From positions 3,224,001-3,288,000 of the forward strand of contig NC_133302.1 in the NCBI RefSeq assembly GCF_005239225.2: 64,000 nucleotides of DNA, written 5' to 3'. Below are positions 49,216 through 61,323 of the stretch, in pieces. Both the position numbers and the translations under genes were made by a program. A model generated the notes under the pieces. The model had not been told where the DNA came from. It saw only the letters and a program-made list of their open reading frames with translations, and did no database searches. The stretch's first letter is position 1; every line of letters begins with the position of its first letter. This DNA comes from Populus alba. Lineage: Eukaryota > Streptophyta > Magnoliopsida > Malpighiales > Salicaceae.

Positions 49216-51386
49216 CATTTACACGAACTATAACTCAAAATTATTTTTATCAACTAAACAATTCAATACCCATAGCAATTAATTCCATAACATTCAAATT
49301 AATTCATCAATAAATCTAAAACACAATCTTCAAACCAAAACAGAAATTTAAAGCTTAATTAACACGTATTTATACATAATTTTACCTTTAAACTTATTTT
49401 CTCAAATTGTCTTCTATTTCCCTTATCTTTCCCTCTTTTCTCTTCTTCTTCTTCCCCTTTTCTTCTCTTCTCCCGTCAGTTTTTCACTCTTGATTTCATC
49501 TCTCTCTCTCTTTTTTTTTTTTTTTTCTATTTATACTTATTATATTTATTCAATTACCACACTACCCCTCATTCATTTATATCCCACTCTTTATGCCTCC
49601 AAGGGCTTTATTGCCTTTTACTATCTCTTTTAATTCAAAACATCACATAAGGTTATTAAACTGAAAGATCATGGAGGATTGGGTCATTTCTTGTGGGTTT
49701 TGGCTTTTGGATGGATGGCTTATGCTTTTGAATGTTTTCTCTAGCTGGATCTTTTCTTTGGCTTGTCTCTTTTTTGGGCGTGTGTGTTTTGGGGGTTTTG
49801 GGTAGTGAGTTGGGTATTTCGTGGGCTAGGTTTTTTTTTTTTCCTTTATTGTTTGGTTTCTGTGGAGAGTTTGTTAGAATTCAGTTGCGAGAGTGAATTT
49901 GCATAGTTCACCCTAAAGATGGTGAGTTATGCCTGGGAAACCTAGAGGAAACTCTGGTGGAGGCCCGTAACAATATTGACATGCAAATTGTTCATCTAAC
50001 TTGGGTATAGGGGTGAAAGAATAGCAAGATAAAAGGAAAAAAAAAAAAAAAACTTAGAAACCATGATTAGGATAGGGTCACGATCAAGCGAAGGTAAACA
50101 TGGGAACAGGGAAAATCTCTAACTGAAAGATAATAAGATATCAAAGAAGAAACATTAAGAAATAAATGCCTGGGCAAAGATTAAGTGGGCTTTTAACAAA
50201 AGGGAAATGACATGCGGAAAAAACCCGTAACGTGTTACGCAATCTGACGAAGGCCATCCCAAGGTCAAAATAAATTAATTTATGGTATGATCAAGCAAGG
50301 CAATAAAAATAATTTCTCAACTTATAATCTGAGAGAAGGGTGTATGATCGCAGGCATAAAGTAGTTGAAATTTACATAAAACAAAGAACTAAATTAACTA
50401 ATTGGGTTAATGGCAAGGATGATGATGAATATTGAGACTAAAGAAAAGAAAAAAGGTAAAAACAAATGCAAGTGTATTGGTTTGGATCCATGAATGTAAA
50501 GGAGACCAAAGACTTGCATGAAATAATAAATCTGGCAAGGAATGTAAGAATGACAAAACAATGTTTCAAGGAAAAAAAACCAAGACAACGTGAAACATGA
50601 AAAATTGCAGCTCAAAAGAATCATAAAAAAATAATTGGAATAAAGGCAAATACACAACAAACAAAGATCAAGGCATCAAAAAGAACATTAGATGCAACTA
50701 AAACACTGAAATATTATAATTAAGATTATACACGCAAGAAAACCTCAAGAGGTGTCGACAAAGCATAAGCAAGCATGAATAAATTATCCACAATGAAAAA
50801 AAAAACATTCAAAAAAATTGCTTTAATGATGTTTTTTTTTGGAAGTGGCAAATTTATACTTATAAAAAGTAAAAGTGTGATGTTTGTAAAAAGGAGATAT
50901 TTTTTTATGACATTTTCAAAAAGAATATAATTACTATTGCAACTAAGGAGGAGATGAATAATAATAATAATAATAATAATGCATTTTTTTAAATCAAATC
51001 AAAACTTAGTTATCAAATTTAATAAAATAAGGGACCTGTAAACGATTTGGAATCTAGTGAAGATCTTAAAGCTTGATCTATTAGATAAACCTTAAAAGAT
51101 AGGTTACAAGTGAGAAAGAGTGTTAGAATCACCGATCCTACATAAAAAATATATAAAAAATATAAGAATAATATATAAATTAAGAATAGACCATGCACCA
51201 CTGCATGCAAAGTTTAAACCTTTTCAATAAAATTCAAACTCAACTATCAAATTCAATACATACCAAAATACACACTAGATCCAATAGCACATATAATATC
51301 CACGAGTCACTGCTCGTTTTATTACAATACATCGACAACATTCATAGAGAGTTCCACCATGAGCTCAAAGTACGAATTCTACACCA
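49216..51386. other. Gene-free stretch
   Basis: No gene supported. It contains C/T-rich tracts near 49,420-49,530, T and A runs, an (ATA)n-like run near 50,960, and several short open frames without motifs. No clear match to the LTRs or MITEs in this window was found. Confidence 0.45.
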
Positions 51387-54300
51387 TTATTCATACATAG
51401 GCACTTGCTCAATATATAATAAAGTGACATAATCTTTTAAACTTGATGGAATTGTGTAGGCATCGTCATCATTCCCATAACTAACATCTGTAACTCGAAT
51501 AAGATTAACAAAGTGTTGAAGGAGAAGCATTGGAGCATTAGTTGGCCTCATGCAATCTTCATTGATATCCTTCCACGCATTAACGTCCATCTTTTGTATC
51601 TCTTCAATTGCTTTCTTCTCCGATGCATCATATTGTTTCATGTAGCATTCAACACCGGATGCGCAGTCTCCTCTCTTGTTCATCCTTCAAATATATAAAC
51701 GATGTTATAGTTTTTAGAAAATAAACTTAACATGAAAATTTCTACACACAAAAATATTGAGAAGAAAGAAAGTCATGGGTTGAACCTTGGTTCAATTTTT
51801 TTGATGCACGAAATAATTGAAAAATCTTGTAAGTTATTAAGTATATCATAAGTTGAACTAATACCTTTTCACTTAAAAGATAAAATTTGTAAATAATTTT
51901 CAAAATTGGTTCCTTGCTTATATAAGATATGAGAATACAATTCTCGATGTATCTAGTAATTTTTATTTTTAAGAATTCAGGCATCGTACCTCGTGGCCCA
52001 CAATGTCATTCATCAGACGACCGATCATCTTTCCAGCTTTAATAATTTTTGGATTACTTTTTAGCCATTCATACTCCTCCCCTCCTGCAACTTCTTCCAT
52101 TCCAAGGAAGGATGCTGCCATAATTACCCCATAAGCACTTGTGGCTAATCCATTGCGCACATACTCATCGAATGTTGGGACATGGCATTTATCTGCCCAC
52201 TCCGCCTCCGCATGGTAGCGTCTCACCAATTCTTTAAACTAATAGCATACAAATAAAACAAAGATTGTGTGGTAAAACCTATGCAATAATTAAATCAATA
52301 TATATACAATAACAATATATTATGCTAGAAACAGTAAAAGAAAGCATGAGACTGGAAAAATATTCATACTGCCTCCTTCACATAATATGAGGCATAGGAT
52401 CTTCCTTGCTTTCCCATATCATTCTCAGTTTCGTTGAAAGGATTCAGAAGAGCTCTATAAAGAACTTTCATGTAATCGGCAGGTAGTTGATCAATAGCAT
52501 TCATGCTGCATCTGAAATTGAGACAGAAAATTACATTTCCTTTCCTGAACATCTTTGTATCGACTTCTTTGTTTATGAAAGATTTAGAAGAGAAAGACAG
52601 TCTATGAGGTAACAAGAAACAAACCTTTCAATTGCATTAGTAAAATGCTGTATTTCTTCAAAAGATGCATATGCATCATATGTATCATCTACCAGTGATA
52701 CAAGTTTTGTATATTTCGTGACCATCATCCGAGAGAAAGCATATTGAGGCTCGAAATGTATTCCATTTGCCCAGAAATAGATCTCTACAATTCTATCTCT
52801 TGCATAAGGAAACTCCTCAGCAAAATTTAAATCATTCCACCACCTAAAATGTAAATAGCAACCGAGTAAATAAATTCCAATAGAAACTTAGTCTGATGTC
52901 TCTCTCGAACTCGAACACAAAATTACCTCGAGAGAATGGATAGCTCTTGTTGATGCAGTAACTGAACTCGATTGAAATCTATCTTGGCAAACTTGAGTAG
53001 AGTGTCAATGCGAGACTCATCTTCTTCGTAGAAAGAGATGTATTTTCTAGCCTCTATTCTTGGTACGCCTTTGTGAAAGGGCCGGATCAAAGCATTCCTG
53101 ATATGGTCTGCTAGACGTGGGTTTGATTGCATAGCCAAAGACTCCAGGTTTGCCTTTGTGAAAACAAGAGCTTCATCCAGTACCTGTTCTCCATACACAC
53201 TTAAAAATGAAGCTTCATACAAGCTCAGGATGCCTTTAACATCGTTGATGATTGTTTTCTTAAACTCTCCACTGGTGTTCTTGAACTTGTCGAACACAGC
53301 TGATGATTCATAAAAAAAAAAAACACAAAACACAAATTTTAGCCAATTTTCAAAAGATGTTTGTGGATTATGAAAGAATATTTATTTAGTTTCACGAAAG
53401 TTTTGCTAGTCACAATAACTTTACTGTTCTAGTCTTTTTTTTAATAATCTTAATTTGTGAAAGAAAGATTTAGCAGAGTTTAAAGTACTGTTCAAGAAAT
53501 AATTTTTGAGATGTTAATTAAAGTTTGGAAGGCTATAAAGTGGAAGTATGCGCTCACCGCAAGGTATTTTGAATCCATGCTGTCTTAATACTCGAAATAG
53601 TAGTGACACAGTGTAGAGATCAAAGTCATGCTTCTCAAGAAGATTAGGAAGGTCATCAAAAATTTCTTTAAGGCTGTTTTCAATCTCGTCGTCAAAATGA
53701 TATGACACACCAAGCCGACATAACAGATTAATGAATTCAATATGTTCCACTGTATCCTTTTTGGATGCCATCAGCATGTCCTTCACATTTTCCTTCAACA
53801 CTTCTACTTTTCGGCTGTATGACTCGAATTCCTGCAGGGAAATATTCAGTAAGAATCAACTGTCGTATTAATTAGATTTTAAAATGATTACTTCATACAA
53901 AAAAAAAAAAGAGTTAGTTATAACTTAATCTCTAGTTTATCTGAACTAATAAAATAATTATTAAAGTTTTGGAAACTATATGCTTAATCCAAAAAAAAAA
54001 AAAATAACTTTACTCTATCAAAAGATGAATTCTTTGTTTAAAAGAAAAGCAATCAACGGCTAGACAAAAGTGTAACTACTTTAACATCAACTTTGACCTG
54101 AGAGGAGTGGAGACATAGGATATATATATGATTTTATCATTAAAAAAAAACACAGAAGGTAATATATAATTAAAATATTTAGAAACAAATTGTGAAACAT
54201 CAGATTACAATCTTAGGGCAGAATTGGATGATAGATCCCACAAATCTAATAGCTCTAATAACTTGTATATAGTTTTGAAACTTAAATTTTCTGAATACTG

Positions 54301-54450
54301 CTATACATATATAGAAGAGAAGTAATTTACCGTTTGTGGGAAGGAAAATGAAGCGAAGCTACAACCCCACAAGCTTGGTGGGAAATTTGCCTCTGGACGA
54401 GAATTGTTTTGGCGATTACTGCTTGCTGTTAAATGTGCTTGGGTTTCCAT
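51387..54450 (-). pseudogene. Terpene synthase, TPS-a (sesquiterpene type), probably frameshifted
   Basis: Exons (minus): 54,450-54,331; 53,831-53,558; 53,299-52,927; 52,843-52,625; 52,511-52,370; 52,238-51,990; 51,684-51,387. The first six join in phase. RPEANFPPSLWG near the N-terminus without an RR(x8)W motif or transit peptide marks cytosolic TPS-a enzymes that usually act on FPP. R271-D-R273 precedes the Mg site DDTYD (308-312); NDIVGHE (453-459) begins the second metal site. Exon 7 reads cleanly to its stop (NKRGDCASGVECYMKQYDAS ...) but the only good acceptor leaves it two bases short of phase, so the spliced frame would stop after about 11 codons. This may be a real inactivating deletion, an assembly error or an unseen splice site. 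Full length would be about 558 residues. Confidence 0.85.
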
Positions 54451-54520
54451 TTTTTTTTAGATGAACTAGAGGCCAGTTCTTTAATTGCTGGTTGAGTATC
54501 TAAATCATCAAAGGAAGGCT

Positions 54521-54530
54521 ATTTATAATA
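54521..54530 (-). promoter_or_regulatory. Candidate TPS-a TATA box
   Basis: tattataaat on the minus strand lies about 75 bases upstream of the ATG. It is conserved in the duplicate near 49,020 and, changed, near the exon-1 relic at 55.56 kb. Confidence 0.5.
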
Positions 54531-55372
54531 GAATATCAAGACGTTACATAAGAAAAATGATTTTGGTATTGAAGCATAAGAAAAAAGGTTCAATTTTGTC
54601 TTCAATCATGAAATGGCTTCAAATGATTTGAGACAGTTTAGCCTCAAAATAGACTTGATTGCATAGTAGCAAGATAATCTGGGTTGCGTGGAAACATATC
54701 ATTTCTATACAAAAATTATAAAAATACAGAAATTCATTTTAAAATGGTATCCGAAACACATTCATTACTAACTCTTTAATTTCATCTCTATAACCAAATA
54801 TATTTATATATTTATTATTTTCATCTCTTTTATTTTATAACAATAACCAAATACTTTTTTTTTCATACAGTAGATCCATATAAAAGTGGCCGGTCTTGAA
54901 ATATAACATAATAGGGACTGCAAATAAATAAAAGTGAGTATAAAAATTATTGTTTATATTAAATGATTTCTGAACTTTTTTTTAGTAAATTGAGTTTTTG
55001 GATTTATATTTCTTTTCCAAAATATTAGTATTGAGAAAGGATATGTATAAAAAAATGAAATTGTTGGGAGAATTTGTTTTGATTGTGTGAGTTTGTAATA
55101 TGAAGATTCAATACCATGAAAATATTATTTGTCCTCAAACTAGCTAATATTGAATTTAAAGCAAATATATATTTACAACTAATATATATATAGAGACACC
55201 AAAAGTCTTTTGTTTTATTAGATGGTAAAACAAAATACTGTTCTAAAAAATAATCTAAGAATTTGTTTAGTTTTTTGTAAAATAGAAAAAATAAAAACTT
55301 TTCAAATAGTTAAAGACCTGTATTTATAGTATTGAGTGAACAATGACTTATATATATTTTACTGTAATTTAT
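54531..55372. other. Gene-free stretch
   Basis: 5' flank of the TPS-a copy. The first 160 bases are shared with 49,060-49,215; the rest is AT-rich and not recognised. Confidence 0.5.
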
Positions 55373-55560
55373 CTAAAATGAAGCGAAGCTAACCCCACAA
55401 GCTTGGTGGGAAATTTGCCCATCGACTAGAATTGTTTTGTTGATTGGTGTTTGATGTTAAATGTGCTTGGGTTTCCATTTTCTTGAATGAAATAGAGACA
55501 AATGCTCGAGATTAGTACTTTGATGCTCGAGGACCTAAATCTTCATCAAAGGAAGGCTAT
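55373..55560 (-). pseudogene. Third TPS-a exon 1 relic
   Basis: ATG at 55,478. It encodes METQAHLTSNTNQQNN and ANFPPSLWG, then stops at TAG (55,391-55,389), because two bases are missing relative to the 54.4-kb copy. Its 5' leader with catcaaaggaaggctatttt is also preserved. No exon 2 follows. Confidence 0.85.
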
Positions 55561-55635
55561 TTTTATAGGGAAATAGCATGACGTTTTGTACTATACCTTT
55601 TCTTATTGAACTCCTTAATTAAAAAAGATGGACGT

Positions 55636-56832
55636 TGTCACACCCCCTCAAAAAATTTATAAAGGCACGACATCGGCTGGCGATTTTCGTTGTGTTCTAA
55701 GGATTTGGTTCTTTGGAGTCGCCACCTAGTATTTGGTCACTAGGAACCCTAACTGGTCTTTCAGAGATTCTAAGGCAAGGGACTGGTTGCGTAAAGGGAA
55801 GGTACTAGCACCCCTAATACGCCCTACCTAAGGTAAGCTGCTTGGTGTTTGGTTTGCTCCATAGTCTATGGTGTTGGTGTCTTCTAAACCCGTCAATTTA
55901 TTTTAGATAGAAATCTAAGGAAATTCCATGTGCTATGAAAGTTCGTTTTTTCCTTTAGTATTTCAAAAGTCGGTGACTCGTAAACCGTGGAGAAAAAAAA
56001 AATTAAAATTCTGAAATGTTCTCGATCGCAACCAAAGCTTCTTTCAAACATGTGCGTTGATTTATTACTCCCGATAATATTTTGGATGTTCGTCCTTTTA
56101 AGGATTTCTTCATCCAAACATTAGCGGTGAACAATAACCACAACTTCTCCTCCCAAAATAAGATTTTTATAGTTTTTGGAATATTGGCCAATACCCTTTG
56201 GAGTTTTACAAACAGGTTGTAAAATCCACAAATGCAAGAAAATGATTTGTGTTTAAGAAATCCATGCGAAAACACATTTTCAAAAACTTCCAATATTTTT
56301 TTTTTATATATAAAAAGAACATTCAAAACATGTTAGTGTATTGGCCGTATGCATGAAAACAAAACATTTTTTAATAAACATTTTTTTTTATGAAAACCGG
56401 GTATTTTAATACCGGATTTGTATCTTTACAATATAAAAATACAAACCGGTATTGACCCAAAATACAGTAATAAAATTACAGAAAAATCACAAATTCTTTG
56501 AAATAATTTTTTTTGAAGAATTTTTATTTTTTATTTTTTTAGGGCTGGACCCAGCGGGGCCCACATGGCTGGGCTGAACCCAGCAGGCCTCATGTGAATA
56601 GTGAAATATATATGATGCGAACAGTGAAATAGCATTTCACTGTTCACGTGAATTATATGTGATGTGAACAGTGAATTAACATTTCACTGTTCAAGTGAAT
56701 TATATTTCACTTCAACAGTGAAATGCAAGGAAATGGTGCATGCACAGCGACGAAGGGGGTGCAAACCTGGTGGCAGAAATGATGTTGAAGACGATGGCGA
56801 ACACTCCCAGTGATGCTGGTGGCGGTGGACAG
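55636..56832 (-). mobile_element. Old LTR of the tRNA-Arg-type family, interrupted
   Basis: Begins TGTCACACCCCCTC on the plus strand (its 3' end) and shares the block gagtcgccacctagtattt, ggtcactaggaaccctaact (55,710-55,830) with the solo LTR at 33.3 kb and the young LTR at 58.2 kb. Further in are a cccagc/ggcccac block (56,540-56,600) and hairpins with gaacagtgaaat and atttcactgttc arms (56,600-56,720). The sequence stops at 56,832, where a plus-strand element is inserted; the rest should lie beyond the window. Confidence 0.75.
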
Positions 56833-57277
56833 TGTTGTAACCCATTTTTGGGTCCCCATAAAAAAATAATAAATACAAAATAAAAATAAAAATGCGCAGT
56901 ACTGGTCGCAGTAACCCGTAGATTAATTCTCTGGTTACTGTACACACAGTAACCCGGTTACTATGTGCACAGTAACCAGCCCATGCAAAAAAAAAAAAAC
57001 AGAAAAGGGCTAAACGGTGCCGTTTTGAACGGCACTGTTCCCCTTTCTTCCCCGCCTAACATACAGCAATAAAGAAGGAAAAAAGATGTATATTTAATGG
57101 CGTTGGTCCCTCCAGCCCACCGACCGCCGGTCCCTCTAGCCCACCGACTGAAGACATTGGCCGACCGCCTACCACACCGCCGAAACTGAGGGAGGCACGC
57201 CCGGACAGCCACGCCCGACCAGCCGCCGCATGACCCCACGTTGAAAAAAAAAAAAAAAAAAACACATGCTCACGGGC

Positions 57278-57285
57278 TATAAATA
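57278..57285 (+). promoter_or_regulatory. LTR TATA box
   Basis: tataaata in ggctataaataggg, followed by a purine-rich leader. The same site lies at 63,360-63,367 in the 3' LTR. Confidence 0.75.
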
Positions 57286-57401
57286 GGGAGAGGAGGAGAG
57301 AAGAAAGCAGAAGAAGAAGAAGCAGAGAAAAGAGTCCAACATCACCACCGCAGGTAGCCTTTCCCGTCGTTTTTTCTGTTCTGCATACAGATGAAAGATT
57401 A

Positions 57402-57534
57402 ATTAGCGAGTTACTGTGCTGTGCACAGTAACTCGCTAATTAATTCACGGTTACTGTGCATGTGCACAGTAACCCGCAGATTAATTCTCTGGTTACTGTG
57501 CACACAGTAACCCTGTTACTGTGTGCACAGTAAC
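57402..57534. repeat. Hairpin cluster in the LTR
   Basis: Four inverted repeats in a row: arms 57,402-57,419 and 57,423-57,440 (18 bp); 57,449-57,474; 57,491-57,512; 57,515-57,534. All are built on gttactgtg/cacagtaac. The cluster is repeated in the 3' LTR at about 63,480-63,620. Confidence 0.9.
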
Positions 57535-58380
57535 CAGCCCATGCATTTGGGCCAGGTTCGGCCCAACTCATGTATTTGGGCCTGACCCGGCCCATTTCAA
57601 AGAAAAAATCAAAAATATTTGTTCCAGCATTTTATAATTTTTCCGCGTAATTTTTATGTCATTTTGATTAATATTGGGTGATATTTTTTTTTTATGTTGT
57701 TAAAAATACAAAAATCTGATTTTCAAATACCCGGTTTTTCGTCAAAAAAAAAAAACTTCCACAAAATACAAAAAAATTAAAAAAAAAGAGAAAAAAATGT
57801 TTTTGTGCATACGGCCAAGTGTCTCAAAGCTAAAAATTCATATTGTATTTTTCATACACAAAAAAAAAAAATGTTTTAGCATGCATTTTGGTTTTAATAA
57901 CCAGTTTATTAAAGTCAAGAGAATATTGGCCAATATTTCAAAAACAACAAAAAATTTATTTTTGGACAATAAAACCTGGGGTATGACATTACACGTAATG
58001 CGTATTCCGGATATTTAATTCTTTTTTTGTTTGGACAATAGAACCCGGGGTATGACATTACATGTAATGCATATTTTGGACAATAGGAAACCACAACATG
58101 ACTTAGATTTTATTAGACAAAACAATGCAGCCTACCTTAGGTAGGGCGTAGTTGGGGTGCTAACACCTTCCCTTTACGCAACCAGTCTCCGTACCTGATC
58201 TCTCAAGACCAGTTAGGGTTCCTAGTAACCAGAATACTAGGTGGCGACTCCCAGTCCATTTTTTCACATATAGAGACAAGAATTTCCTTGTCTCTCCCTA
58301 TTTGCCAGGAATAAATATTTTCCTTTTTTTTTTTCTGTAAGGGTGGACGATCGCCGCACCGTCGTACACGTGCGACAGAA

Positions 58381-58398
58381 TGGCGACTCCACTGGGGA
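58381..58398 (+). promoter_or_regulatory. Primer binding site for tRNA-Arg
   Basis: TGGCGACTCCACTGGGGA begins three bases after the LTR end. Its reverse complement matches the 3' end of plant tRNA-Arg (…GGAGTCGCCA). This type of primer is known from Ogre and related Tat elements. Confidence 0.8.
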
Positions 58399-60030
58399 CT
58401 TTGTGGACTAAGCTTTGTTTTTGTCTGATGATTGTGTTTTATTGTTGTGGTTTGCGTGTTTATTTTTAAAAATGCATTTTCTTTATATATTTGTTCATAT
58501 TTAGTTGTGCGCTTTAATTTTTGTACATATTTATCTCACGCATCACATAGTCAATTACTTTTTTTTAAAGCACACACAAGCTTCAGGTTAGGAGGGGGAC
58601 TAGCAGCTTACCTTACGACTTTTAGTCAAGGTTTAAGTTTGTGTAAACCCCAACTCTTCGTTGAGTGCTTAGACTGGTAATGGTTGGTACACGTACCATC
58701 TCATTGCCTACAAGCCCCCATATTGCCTCCACGAGGGCGATCACTGGGACAACGAGAGTTCCTTTTTAGAGACCAAGTAGTAAACCTACCTTTTGTCTCA
58801 CTTAAAAAGATTAGAACCAGCCTTTAGGATGTATGCTCCGTATACATTGTTTTGCATCCGAGCAAGCCCTTCTTGAAGCATCTTGAACTCCAGACTTTTA
58901 GGTGACACAATGACCGTCGCTCAGAAAATTTTCATTGTAGAGTTTGTGCAAAGATCAAGATTCTTGTTTCATCATACAAGAGTTGCGACCATATGTCACC
59001 CCTCGAAGGGCGAGTTCGTCATATAGATTACATGTTCATACATTTAACATGCATACATGTCAGATTGAAATATAGGTCCCCAAAAAGTCTACAACACCCG
59101 ACTTCGAGCGAGAAACATGGAAGATGAAGAGCGTGCTCAACGTGAAGCCTATTTGCACGAAGAGTTGGAGTCTCTGAGCAAAAGCTTGACTCACCTCTAG
59201 CTTACTCGAGCATATATTGAGAAATGCCTCTGGTAAAGGTCCTTCCAATTGACCTGTCATTTTTGTTCAAGCCCCAACAAAGACTCAACCTGAAGAAATT
59301 GAGGGCCCACATGATCAAGAGCCTCAACACAATTTAAAGGGGAATTGCATCACCGTTGCAGAATGGAACCTGTTCTTTCTCTGCCAAAATAACTACCTCA
59401 GTTTGATCATGTCTCCAAAAAACTTGATTTTTTGTTTTAACCTATTCTAGTTTTTGTTGGTAATTTGGCTAAAAAATTCCACATGACTTTCCTTGTTCAC
59501 TGAGCCTTTCTTGTTAATAAAATCATGTGTTTTGCTGTGTTCATCACATGTCTTCATTTTTGTTGTTTCATGCAAATAACACATTGAGCATAACCTTTAA
59601 GCATGAAACCATCACGCCCAAAATCTTGTGGTGCATTTCCTTTTTCTTCCAAAACTATGCATGATCGCATGTGAGGATTTTTGGGAATTCAAAGTTTAGT
59701 ACAAAAACAAAAATCATGTTGACGTTTGTCCGAAACAAACGAGTTCTGGAAATTCAGGTGATTCCTTAGAGAGGTAACCATACACCTAGAAAAACCAAAA
59801 AAAAAAAAAAAACATGAAGTGACTCCAAAAGCTGGGTTTTATTTGCATGAATAATGAGAAATCACATTGCATACTCGCATGAAAGCAAGGCTTACCGATC
59901 CTAAATGCATGCATTTAAGATGAAGAAAGGCTATCTTTGATAATCCTTTCACAAAGTTGAAATATATCGTTTGCAGTCCCCTTTTGAGCCTAATACATTT
60001 CTTGAAAAAATAACCCTGGCTAGGATCACA
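58399..60030 (+). other. Internal region of the LTR element, largely non-coding
   Basis: Expected gag leader. At 59,117 a short frame of 27 codons, MEDEERAQREAYLHEELE then SLSKSLTHL, ends in TAG. Its charged heptad-like composition suggests a coiled-coil gag N-terminus, now truncated. No protease, RT or integrase motif was found on either strand between here and the 3' LTR. Confidence 0.55.
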
Positions 60031-60325
60031 CCCTTACACTGGGGGGCAAGTGCAAAAAAATCCATAATGATTGAAAGTGCCCAAATAACTCTTGGGGGCA
60101 TGAAAAAAGTCTTCAAACAATGAAAGTGCCCAAACAATGCTGGGGGGCATAAAAGAAAATTCTCAATCATCAAAGGTGCCCATACAAAGCTAGGGGGCAT
60201 GAAGAAAAATCCAAAGGATCCAAAAATTTTGAGCAAAAATTACAAGGCCAATGCAATGATGCTCAAAATCAAATGAAGAAAACAAAAACAAAGAGAAAGA
60301 GCCCAAGCCCAACACTGGGGGGCAC
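60031..60325 (+). repeat. PPT-like tandem units
   Basis: Three tandem units of about 49 bp (starts near 60,071, 60,120 and 60,170), each with aaagtgcccaa and ending in ctggggggcat or similar. Additional tggggggca motifs lie at 60,041, 60,315, 60,975 and 60,991. The motif resembles the polypurine tract before the 3' LTR (aaagaggggggc). Confidence 0.75.
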
Positions 60326-60596
60326 CGTGGACCATTTTACAAATCAATTACAAGGTCCAGGAATGTATGAACAAAAGAGTTTGGGATATAAGCACTTGTG
60401 ATCCTTAGTCTTAAAGTCCCTTAAACACCTTTTGAGCCTACATATATCATTTTCTTCATAGCCAAAAGCCCAAGCCTACATTACGTGCCTAATCAAGCCC
60501 TTTCTGATCAAAGGCAAGCAATCTGGATCGGTAGACAATGCTTTCTCATGCGAAATAAAATCATTATTCATGCAAATAAAATGAAAGCTTTGAAAA

Positions 60597-60746
60597 CGGT
60601 TCTCAATAACCCTTAAATTGAAATTTAAACCTTTTGTGACCAACCAGATGTCACTTCGTGTTCTTCACACTTTCACCAACGATTCTCAATAACCAACAAA
60701 TTGAAATTTAAACCTTTGGTGACCAACCAGATGTCACTTCATGTTC
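60597..60746 (+). repeat. 81-bp direct repeat
   Basis: 60,597-60,665 and 60,678-60,746 share ttctcaataacc, aaattgaaatttaaacctt and accaaccagatgtcacttc with few differences. Confidence 0.85.
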
Positions 60747-61323
60747 TTTACATGTTTACCAAAAGTAAAAAGCTTTCATCACTTCAAGAAACCTGTCCAT
60801 AGGAATCACTTGAATTTTTTAAAACAAATTTATTTTGAACCAATGTCAAAATCATTTTTGTGATTGGAATAACTTGGAAGTTCCAAAAATTTTGCATGAA
60901 AACATTCATTGTACAAAAAACCCAAACTTACTTTCACATATCCTCACCCCAAACTAAATCCAAGTTGAACACTTGGGGGGCATGATCAAGCTGGGGGGCA
61001 ATCAAACACACATGGTAGGGCTGGCTCCATGATTCCTTTTCTAAGGAAAATGTCGGGCAAAATTGGTAACTCTTGAGATAAAGGGTGAAGGACAAAGATG
61101 TATGATGACATCAAACACTTCCCAGAGGTCAAGATCACAATATGTAACCCGAGTAAGCAAAAGTGAAAAAGCCATCGAAGTTTACTACCAACACTACAAC
61201 TTTTGAGAGAGAAGAAAGACACCATGAAGAAATGGGGGCCTATATTTCTCAGGTAAGTATACATGCATATCAATCATAATGCATTTGCTTTCCAACATTG
61301 ACAATTAGTGTATCAACTTTTAG

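Larger units (their letters stand above)
56833..58377 (+). repeat. 5' LTR (1545 bp)
   Basis: Begins TGTTGTAACCCATTTTT and ends TGCGACA. A TATA box (tataaata, 57,278-57,285) sits between two copies of an approximately 80-bp block rich in ggttactg/cagtaacc inverted repeats (56,916-56,985 and 57,460-57,540). A ggcccaactc/gacccggccca block follows at about 57,540-57,595. The last third carries the family block acgcaaccagtctccgtacc and ggtggcgactcccagtcc. Confidence 0.9.

Noticed and set aside
56961..57265. Minus-strand frames repeated at 62,865-63,355
   Set aside because: Identical in both places because they are parts of the two LTRs; antisense to the LTR transcript with no protein motif.
58243..58260. 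gtggcgactcccagtcc as a second primer binding site
   Set aside because: It lies inside the LTR and lacks the adjoining LTR end; the real site starts at 58,381.
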